From positions 1 to 17,630 of the forward strand of contig JADLBT010000348.1 in NCBI GenBank assembly GCA_020847555.1: 17,630 nucleotides of DNA, read 5' to 3'. The position numbers and the translations under genes were made by a program. Below are positions 7,298-13,032 of the stretch, piece by piece. This DNA is from Gemmataceae bacterium. Its GTDB lineage: Bacteria; Planctomycetota; Planctomycetia; Gemmatales; Gemmataceae. Under the pieces are notes generated by a model. It did not search any database. It saw only the letters and a program-made list of their open reading frames with translations, and had not been told where the DNA came from. Numbering within the stretch: the stretch's first letter is position 1; every line of letters begins with the position of its first letter.

Positions 7298-7364
7298 AAA
7301 GCCCACGGACGGCATCCCGGGGGGAAGTATCAGGCTCCCTCATGGGACGCTAGCCGTGGGCTTT
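7298..7364. repeat. Imperfect long hairpin with palindrome core (copy 2)
   Basis: AAAGCCCACGG (7298-7308) pairs perfectly with CCGTGGGCTTT (7354-7364). A further inner TCCC/GGGA pairing (7315-7318 with 7344-7347) extends the stem with mismatches. The outer 11-bp core is identical to that of the palindrome at 1168-1201, although the surroundings are unrelated. This behaviour is typical of REP-like or other small dispersed palindromes, possibly reused as terminators. Confidence 0.65.
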
Positions 7365-7488
7365 CAGAGGGCCACTCCGCCATCCTCCTTCTTCTTGCAT
7401 GGTCCGCGCGCCGGAACCCTATCCACTCCCCGAACGGGCGTGCATAATGGACCTACGTCGGTTCCCGCGTCCGAGCCGGGAGAACCTC

Positions 7489-7680
7489 ATGTCCCCGCGC
7501 GTTCGCCGGACGGGTAGATTGTTGCTGACCGCGTGGGCGGCGGTCGCCGCCACCCACGCGGTCCGAGGCCAGATCTTCGATGCCATCCGCACCGAATTCG
7601 CGAGGGAGCGCGACGACGACGGCCTGCGGGCGGCGGTCCGGGTGCTGGAGCAGCGCCCGGGGAGACCGCCTGCGCAGTGA
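7489..7680 (+). CDS. Small exported protein, unknown function
   Basis: ATG 7489 gives 63 residues; an in-frame ATG at 7447 would add 14. I prefer 7489 because it has a GGGAG-like site upstream and places a positively charged start (MSPRVRRTGR) before a hydrophobic core (LLLTAWAAVAATHAV), with cleavage likely after AVRG or nearby. The 7447 ATG also overlaps a -10-like CATAAT (7443-7448). The mature part is about 36 residues, highly charged (FARERDDDGLRAAVRVLEQRPG). I recognise no family. The histidine kinase gene follows after 81 bases on the same strand, so co-transcription is possible. Confidence 0.5.
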   Translation: MSPRVRRTGRLLLTAWAAVAATHAVRGQIFDAIRTEFARERDDDGLRAAVRVLEQRPGRPPAQ

Positions 7681-7761
7681 AAGACACCGCTCGACCGCAA
7701 GTCCCCGCGCCGGAGGTGGGGCCGGGGCGAGAACCCTCGCGAAGGGGGAAGGGGAGCGGCG

Positions 7762-8967
7762 ATGAAGGGGAAACCCAAGCACTGTCTGCTCGTCGTCGAT
7801 GACGAGCCCGATCTGGTCCACAGCGTGCAGGATCTGCTCCGGTTCGACTACCGGGTTCTCGGCGCCACCCGGGCGGCCGAGGGGCTGAAGATCATGGAGC
7901 GGGAGTCGGTCCAGATCGTCATGTCGGACCAGCGCATGCCCGAGATGACCGGGGTCGAGTTCCTCGGCCGGCTGCGGCAGAACTACCCCTCGGTGGTGCG
8001 GCTGCTGTTCACCGCCTACGCGGACATCAAGGCGGTCATCGACGCGATCAACCAGGGCCACGTCTACCGCTACATCACCAAGCCGTGGGAGCCGCAGGAG
8101 CTGCAGGCGGTGCTGCGCCAGGCTGCCGAGCATTACGACCTGCTGGAGGAGCGCCGCCGGCTGCTGGACGAGTTGAAGGAGAAGAACCGCCAGCTGGAAC
8201 GGGCCAACGACGAACTGCGGGAGGCCAACGAGCTGAAGAAGGGGTTCATCAAGGTCGCCAGCCACGAGCTGCGCACGCCGCTGACGATCGTGATGGGGCT
8301 GTCCGACCTGGCGCGCAAGACGCCCGGCCTCCCCGATCCGCTGGGCCACTGGCTGGAACGCATCCACGTCGGCAGCGTGCGCCTGAACGAGCGCGTGGAG
8401 CTGATGACGAAACTGCTCCTGACGAACTCCTTCGACCGGCCGCTGCGCCGCAAGGCGGTCGCGCTGGCGGACCTGGTGCGCCGCGCGGCGGACGACGTGG
8501 CGACGTTCGTCCAGCAGCGGCGGCAGCGCCTCGAGGTCGAGGCGCCCGCGGACCTGGGCACGGTCGCGGTCGAGGAGGACAAGCTGCGCGACTGCGTCTT
8601 CCAGCTGCTCATCAACGCGGTCAAGTTCACGCCCGACGGCGGCGTGATCCGGGTGTCGGCCCGGCGCCTGGCGGACGGCGGGACGGAGGTGAGCGTTGCC
8701 GACACCGGGGTTGGAGTGGACGCGGCCAGCCTGCCGCGGCTGTTCGATCCGTTCTTCACCCGCTTCGACGTGTCGCGCCACTCCTCCGGCGTGTACGAGT
8801 TCGAGCGGCGCGGTCTGGGCCTGGGGCTGGCCGTCGTCAAGGCGTTCGTCGAGATGCACGGCGGGCGCGTTCACGCCGAGAGCGAACTGGGCAAGGGCAC
8901 GACGATCGCGATCGCCCTGCCGCCGGAGTCCGACCGGGCGGACACGGAGATTGCGGGCGGGATCTGA
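7762..8967 (+). CDS. Soluble hybrid histidine kinase (receiver-HisKA-HATPase)
   Basis: The start ATG 7762 has AAGGGGAG (7749-7756) five bases upstream. The 401-residue protein has an N-terminal receiver domain (about 6-120) with acidic pair D13/D14, phospho-acceptor D56 in VMSDQRMP, T84 and K107 in TKPWE. A coiled-coil linker (about 125-160) precedes HisKA with H168 in SHELRTP. The HATPase domain follows (about 255-388), with N285 (N box), DTGVG (314-318), DPFF (329-332) and GLGLGL (351-356). All catalytic residues are present. There is no signal peptide, membrane segment or sensor domain, so input probably comes by phosphotransfer or protein contact to the receiver. No partner regulator is visible nearby, so it is an orphan; the small secreted protein is the only co-directional neighbour close upstream. 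Confidence 0.93.
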   Translation: MKGKPKHCLLVVDDEPDLVHSVQDLLRFDYRVLGATRAAEGLKIMERESVQIVMSDQRMPEMTGVEFLGRLRQNYPSVVRLLFTAYADIKAVIDAINQGHVYRYITKPWEPQELQAVLRQAAEHYDLLEERRRLLDELKEKNRQLERANDELREANELKKGFIKVASHELRTPLTIVMGLSDLARKTPGLPDPLGHWLERIHVGSVRLNERVELMTKLLLTNSFDRPLRRKAVALADLVRRAADDVATFVQQRRQRLEVEAPADLGTVAVEEDKLRDCVFQLLINAVKFTPDGGVIRVSARRLADGGTEVSVADTGVGVDAASLPRLFDPFFTRFDVSRHSSGVYEFERRGLGLGLAVVKAFVEMHGGRVHAESELGKGTTIAIALPPESDRADTEIAGGI

Positions 8968-9302
8968 GGCGCCGGCTCAGGAAAGGTGCCGTCTCCAGCT
9001 CCTCTAGCCCGCTTCCTCAGACAATCAGCTACGGCACGGCCCGGCGCGGAAGGCGGGCCAATCGCGCTGCAGGTCTTGCACGCTGAGGGTACTCATGCGA
9101 CCATTGTACCGGCAGTCGGCGGCCGAACTATCCGCTGTACCCGACCGGGACCGTCTGCGGGTTTCTCCGTGGCGTGACGGTTCCCTGGCGGCCCCAGTGG
9201 AGAAGCTTTTTCATTCGGCCTTTACCGGCGTCCCCCCACGACTCTCGAAAGGGGCTACGCCAGCCTGTCTACGAACCCTCGACATCGTTAAAGGAGGCGC
9301 GC
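8968..9302. other. Intergenic region with an antitoxin-like relic
   Basis: Between the kinase and the TerB-like gene there is no intact gene. It contains a short minus-strand relic at 9025-9096 with an upstream -10-like box, and ends in the strong ribosome-binding site AAAGGAGG (9290-9297) of the TerB-like gene. No clear promoter for that gene is visible. Confidence 0.5.
9025..9096 (-). pseudogene. Truncated antitoxin-like N-terminus, 23 codons
   Basis: The minus strand reads MSTLSVQDLQRDWPAFRA and stops after a further five residues. This resembles the start of Phd/YefM-like type II antitoxins (Thr/Val-rich start, LQRDxxAF/Y). A good -10-like TACAAT (9103-9108) lies about six bases upstream of the ATG, as in a promoter with a very short leader. 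Nothing downstream continues the antitoxin or encodes a toxin, so this looks like a remnant. The similarity is short and from memory. Confidence 0.3.
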
Positions 9303-9683
9303 ATGGCGGATTGGAAGAAACTCGCGAAGGCGGCCTTGCTGGCGGACGGTCGTATCGACACTAAAGAGGTCGAGATTATCCGGAAGGCGCTGCTCGCCGA
9401 CGGCCGGATCGACAAGGCCGAGCTGGAGTTCCTGGCCGACCTGCGCCAGTCGGCGACGTCGGCCGTCCGGGCGTTCACCGAACTGTTCCTCCGGGCGATC
9501 AAGAGCCGGATGCTGGAGGACGGAGTGATCAGCGACCCGGAGGCGAAGTGGCTGCGCAAGACGATTTTCGCCGACAAGAATGTGGATGCGGACGAGGTGC
9601 AGTTGTTGAAGGATCTCAAGCACGAGGCGAAGCACTGCGGGCCGGAGTTCCAGAAACTGTACGACGAGTGCATCAAGGCGTGA
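9303..9683 (+). CDS. TerB-like protein with repeated ADGRID motifs
   Basis: The 126-residue protein starts at ATG 9303, five bases after AAAGGAGG. It is all-helical and acidic. ALLADGRIDTKEVEIIRK (11-28) is followed at once by a close copy, ALLADGRIDKAELEFLAD (29-46). Looser copies follow at 70-85 (MLEDGVISDPEAKWLRK) and 89-106 (FADKNVDADEVQLLKDL). Such DGxID..E units are typical of TerB-like domains, which bind metal through acidic residues and appear in tellurite-resistance and stress or phage-defence contexts. No other ter gene is present, so the cellular role is unknown. There is no signal peptide, so it is cytoplasmic. A weak stem-loop follows at 9778-9797. Confidence 0.75.
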   Translation: MADWKKLAKAALLADGRIDTKEVEIIRKALLADGRIDKAELEFLADLRQSATSAVRAFTELFLRAIKSRMLEDGVISDPEAKWLRKTIFADKNVDADEVQLLKDLKHEAKHCGPEFQKLYDECIKA

Positions 9684-9777
9684 CGGCGTGCCGTTCGACT
9701 GGACCTGTCGCGGCCGGAGGCGAATCGCCTGATGCAAGCTCAAGGAGGATGGAGCGATTACGGCGTCAGGCGGGCCG

Positions 9778-9797
9778 CCCAGGGAACTTCCCTTGGG
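9778..9797 (+). terminator. Weak stem-loop after the TerB-like gene
   Basis: CCCAGGG (9778-9784) pairs with CCCTTGGG (9790-9797) if one T is bulged, with a 5-base AACTT loop. It lies about 95 bases after the stop and has no T-tract, so the terminator role is tentative. Confidence 0.3.
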
Positions 9798-9963
9798 AGT
9801 GAGGTGGGTTGAGAGAGGCGTCCGGAGGTGAAGCGTGGCAGGCAGAGTATCCTTCCCGATCCTGTCCGTTCGATGACGCCTTGTTATTCCTTTGGCCGAA
9901 GATGAGCCACGGAGGAATTCTGGGAGATTGGCGTTTTTGAGCGGATGAACTTGCAGACGGTGA

Positions 9964-10020
9964 TTGCTTCACGGTCATCCGCTGCAGGGCGGCGACCTCG
10001 CGTCCGACGTTCATCTCCAT
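9964..10020 (-). pseudogene. DUF2924 N-terminal fragment
   Basis: From ATG 10020, preceded by GGGAGCG, the minus strand reads MEMNVGREVAALQRMTVKQ, which matches my memory of the N-terminus of DUF2924 proteins (N-REVAAL-RMTV). The rest of the family (ELR-RY-EVFGE..., then a WL-RRIAWR core) is absent: the frame continues to 9766 with an unrelated Ser/Pro-rich sequence. The gene therefore appears truncated, by deletion or insertion, just after residue 19. DUF2924 genes often neighbour serine recombinases in planctomycetes and alphaproteobacteria; none is present here. Confidence 0.55.
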
Positions 10021-10223
10021 GCGTTCGCTCCCTGGTCTCGGGGTCTCGGAAATCGTCAACCGACGTGGACACTGAGCGGGTTTTCGGGAGCAGCTTCAAG
10101 GGGCTTTTCCGCTGTGTTGGACGGGATTTCCGGGACGGGAGCGGACGCGAGGAGGGTGACGGCGCGGGGGTGCAGACGGAAGCGCATGAAGCTCTCCGTG
10201 GTCCATGATGCTTCGATCTTGCT

Positions 10224-10246
10224 GGCACGGCTAATTGCGCCGTGCC
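10224..10246 (-). terminator. Hairpin straddling the stop codon of the HzsA-related gene
   Basis: GGCACGGC (10224-10231) pairs perfectly with GCCGTGCC (10239-10246) around a 7-base loop. The TAG stop of the 878-residue protein (10231-10233) lies at the stem/loop junction. It may act as a terminator or 3'-end stabiliser; no T-tract follows on the minus strand. Confidence 0.45.
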
Positions 10247-12867
10247 GGATCGTAGTTATCCCACAGAGGACAGTTCAGATCGATCCAGGTCGTGAGCCGT
10301 TGGCGCTCCGCGGGCGTCAGCCGCACCTTGTGATGGCCCTGGTCGATCAGGCGGATCACCTTGCTTTGCGTGGTGCCAAAGCTGAGCGGCTGCAGGACGA
10401 GGTTGGGCGCGTGCCAGCCGTTATCGACCAGGCGCACCAGGCCCTGGCGGATGAGCGTGCGGTACGAGGCGGGAATGCCATCCTTTCCCGTCGCGGCCGA
10501 CAGATCGACCTTGCCCGCGGCCCGCGTGCTGCCGTGGCAGGAAACGCAGTGCTGATCCAGGGTGGGCTGAACGATCTTGCTGAACGAGAACGAACCGGCG
10601 CCCCAGGGCGGCGGCTGGATGCGCGAGGGAGCCCGGCGCAGGGCGGCGGGCGGCTGGCGCGCTGGCGTCTCGCTGCGCCGCTCGTGGCAGCCGATGCACG
10701 TTTGCGTCTCCCCCGGGCGAAGGTGTGTGAAACTGCGCATGCGCTGGATCTCGTTGAGGTTCGCGTCCAGCACCTGGAAGTAGATGGGTTTGTCGGCGGG
10801 AACGGTGAAATAGGCCGAGCCGTCCGTCTCGACTGGCACCAGGCCGTGGACGTGCTTGGCCATGTAGGTCGGCCAGCCGTAGGGACCGGCCACCTCGGTG
10901 GTGGGGCTGGCGTAGTGGGCCTTGAGCGGGCCGAAATGCGTCTGATAGCTGCCGTCGGCGCGGCAGGGCAACTCGTGCCGCTGCTCCTCGACGATGCGCA
11001 GGTACTTCACGGCACCGCGCGGTACGGCCTCGCCCAGCCCGCGGTAAACGTCGAGCAACAGCAGCGTCGCATTCTTCGCCTTGCTGTCCACGGTCGCGGG
11101 CAGGGCGGGCGGCCGGAGCCGCGGCCGGACGGCAATGGGCTGGAAGCACGAGAACTGCTCATCCTCAACGAGTCGCTCGCGGCGGCCCTGAGCATCGAGA
11201 AGGTAGATGCCGAACCGACTGCCCGGCGCATGCGACACGAGGAACCAGTCCTGCGAGAGCGGATACGGATCGCGGTAGCCCTTGTAGACCCCGATGGGCA
11301 CGTCCGGGGTGAGGTTGCGGATGGCGGCGGGGTTGTTGCGGCCCAGGGCCGGGTCCACGATACCGATCGGCCCGACATGATCGCCCCAGTGCGAGGCCAG
11401 GGTGCAAACGAAGCGATCCGTGCCCGGGATCGGCCGGGCGCTGAGGAAGGAATAGGGTTTGGTGATGTTGTTCCCGAAAACGTGGCTGACCTGGGTGCCG
11501 TCGGGTCGAATGGCCCACAGGGCCTGGGCGTGGTCGGCCCCCTTGTCGATGTACTCCCAGCGCGTATACAGGATGCGGCCGTCGGGCAGCACCGCGGGAG
11601 TGTACTCGTTGACGTTGTTGGCGGTGAGCGGCTGGATACCGCTGCCGTCGGCCTGCATGACGAACAGCGTCGCCGCCTCGGTGGTGAAGCACAGCACGCG
11701 CGACTTGCAGCGCGTGGAGATGAAGGCGATTCGCCCATCCGGGAGATAACTCGGATACATATCGTGGAAGGGGCCTTCAGTCAGCTGCCGCAGCCCCGTG
11801 CCGTCCAGGTTCATCTCCCAGAGGTGATAGGTGCCGTCCTTGCCCTTGCGGTAGGAGAACAGGATCTTCTTGCCGTCGAAGGACAGTTCGGGATCGCGGC
11901 AGATACCGTCGCCCGCGGCGAACAGTTCCTTGACGGTGCCATCGGGCGACCCCAGGCAGACGCCGCCGCCGGGCCGGTAAGGGGCGTCGGAGTACTCAGT
12001 ATAGATGTGGCTGGGGTTGTAGATGTGCCGGCGAACGAACAGAAACGAGGGCAGCGGCACGTCGGCGGTGCGAAGGAAGAGGTGGCGCTTGAAGGCCCGC
12101 AACTCGTCCCATAGCTGGTCGGCAGCCTCGGCGCTGTCCGTCTGGCCTGCCCGGCCAGCCAGGCGGTTCAGCGTGCTGCGCTCGGCGCTGATGTCGCTCT
12201 TCCTGCTCGCAAGTTTCTCCAGCACCTGGCGGCTCTGCTCCAGCAGGGCGGCAGTCTGCTTGCGCCGGAGCAGCGTGGCGGTCGGGGTGCGCCGGGGCAG
12301 CGGCTTACTGAAGTCGCGGGCCGGATGGCCGTAGATCTCCAGCTCGTCGATGCGGACCTCGCCGCCGACGCCCTGGTGGATGGCCACGCGGACGTAACGG
12401 GCGGCGATTGGCTCCAGGTCGAAGGCCGTCGTGGTTCGTACCGGCTCGCCCTCGTAGCTGAGGAGACGCTTCCAGGCGATCCGCCCGGCGTCCTTGCTGC
12501 TCGCCGCAAGAATCTCGAAGCGGGTCGCGGCCCGGTCTCGATGATACGGTTGATGTTCGCTGCCCAGCACCACCCGGGCGATGCGGCAGACCTCACCCAG
12601 GTCGATCTCGACCCACGACGGCTCGCCAGCCGAGATCCAGCTGTGGCTGTTGCCATACTTGCCGTCGTTCAGGTGTCGGACCTGGTGGATCGGCATCTTG
12701 CCGCCGGCATGGGTGGACGATGCCGACGCCCGCGCCGCCGGCAACAACGCGAGATTGGTCAGTCCCTCGGCATCGCTGCGCGGCACGGCAGGCGGAGCGG
12801 CAGCCCACACGGACAGCACCAGCGCGCCGGCGATACCGCCGAGCGCCAGGGTCGCGGTCGCTTTCAT
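10231..12867 (-). CDS. HzsA-related dihaem protein with N-terminal F5/8C domain
   Basis: The 878-residue protein starts at ATG 12867 with GGGAG nine bases upstream. Residues 1-25 are a signal peptide. Residues about 36-182 form an F5/8 type C (discoidin-like) domain, with SSTH near 51 and closing strands RYVRVAIHQGVGGEVRIDELEIYG. Residues about 195-265 are helical. TolB/PD40-like propeller repeats follow (DPELSFDGKKILFSYRKG, SYLPDGRIAFISTR, AVLPDGRILYTRWEYID), then the region related to the middle domain of hydrazine synthase alpha. The C-terminus carries two haem-c sites, CIGCH (724-728) and CVSCH (774-778). It is expected in the periplasm. The discoidin-like domain suggests glycan or surface binding. 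Hydrazine synthesis is not implied: no HzsB or HzsG is seen. It is the last of three paralogues and lies 165 bases after the previous one. Confidence 0.88.
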   Translation of the reverse strand: MKATATLALGGIAGALVLSVWAAAPPAVPRSDAEGLTNLALLPAARASASSTHAGGKMPIHQVRHLNDGKYGNSHSWISAGEPSWVEIDLGEVCRIARVVLGSEHQPYHRDRAATRFEILAASSKDAGRIAWKRLLSYEGEPVRTTTAFDLEPIAARYVRVAIHQGVGGEVRIDELEIYGHPARDFSKPLPRRTPTATLLRRKQTAALLEQSRQVLEKLASRKSDISAERSTLNRLAGRAGQTDSAEAADQLWDELRAFKRHLFLRTADVPLPSFLFVRRHIYNPSHIYTEYSDAPYRPGGGVCLGSPDGTVKELFAAGDGICRDPELSFDGKKILFSYRKGKDGTYHLWEMNLDGTGLRQLTEGPFHDMYPSYLPDGRIAFISTRCKSRVLCFTTEAATLFVMQADGSGIQPLTANNVNEYTPAVLPDGRILYTRWEYIDKGADHAQALWAIRPDGTQVSHVFGNNITKPYSFLSARPIPGTDRFVCTLASHWGDHVGPIGIVDPALGRNNPAAIRNLTPDVPIGVYKGYRDPYPLSQDWFLVSHAPGSRFGIYLLDAQGRRERLVEDEQFSCFQPIAVRPRLRPPALPATVDSKAKNATLLLLDVYRGLGEAVPRGAVKYLRIVEEQRHELPCRADGSYQTHFGPLKAHYASPTTEVAGPYGWPTYMAKHVHGLVPVETDGSAYFTVPADKPIYFQVLDANLNEIQRMRSFTHLRPGETQTCIGCHERRSETPARQPPAALRRAPSRIQPPPWGAGSFSFSKIVQPTLDQHCVSCHGSTRAAGKVDLSAATGKDGIPASYRTLIRQGLVRLVDNGWHAPNLVLQPLSFGTTQSKVIRLIDQGHHKVRLTPAERQRLTTWIDLNCPLWDNYDPARRN

Positions 12868-12985
12868 TGCAGAACTCCCGAAGGCGAAATACCTCCCCGC
12901 GCCGGAGGAAGTCGCCGGCCGCCGTTCGTTTTCCCGCTGACGGGCGACCCACCCGGCAGGCTCCGCGAACCGCGCGGGACTGGAG

Positions 12986-13000
12986 CCGGCCTCAGGCCGG
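12986..13000. repeat. Short palindrome between two HzsA-related genes
   Basis: CCGGCC (12986-12991) pairs with GGCCGG around TCA. It is the only clear structure in the 165-base gap between the 1088- and 878-residue genes and could partially terminate or process the transcript. It is short and easily produced by chance in GC-rich DNA. Confidence 0.3.
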
Positions 13001-13032
13001 ACGCCGACCCCACGCCACCGAACGGTTGCCCC

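Larger units (their letters stand above)
7105..7446. other. Divergent intergenic region with palindrome copy 2
   Basis: This stretch lies between the divergent metalloprotease and small secreted-protein genes. It contains a minus-strand -10-like TATAAC (7202-7207), an AT-rich run around 7240-7255 and the imperfect hairpin at 7298-7364. I find no convincing gene in it: the reading frames that cross it lack a start with a ribosome-binding site. Confidence 0.6.
9684..10230. other. Long intergenic region, gene debris
   Basis: No intact gene is supported over these 547 bases. Frames crossing it are short, Arg/Ser/Pro-rich and inconsistent with coding use. It contains a weak hairpin after the TerB-like gene (9778-9797), a DUF2924-type N-terminal fragment on the minus strand (9964-10020) and the start of the stop-codon hairpin of the next gene (10224-10246). 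Base composition is a little less GC-rich than in the genes. Confidence 0.6.

Noticed and set aside
7105..7299. Upstream extension of the metalloprotease to a start near 7299
   Set aside because: It would cross the likely -10 box and has low-complexity, non-protein-like content; ATG 7104 has its own ribosome-binding site.
7453..8874. A 473-codon minus-strand open frame
   Set aside because: Antisense to the histidine kinase with all its catalytic motifs; rich in Gln/Arg/Leu as expected of a mirror frame.
8964..8980. Hairpin CTGAG/CTCAG over the kinase stop codon
   Set aside because: Only five base pairs with a mismatched interior and no T-tract; too weak to call.
9945..10208. An 87-codon plus-strand ORF in the gap
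   Set aside because: Arg/Ser-rich with no ribosome-binding site or family, and it is antisense to the DUF2924 fragment.
9964..12114. A 716-codon plus-strand open frame
   Set aside because: It is antisense to the well-supported dihaem protein at 10231-12867, its product is Arg/Gly/Val-rich with no domain, and it has no ribosome-binding site. It is a GC-rich shadow.
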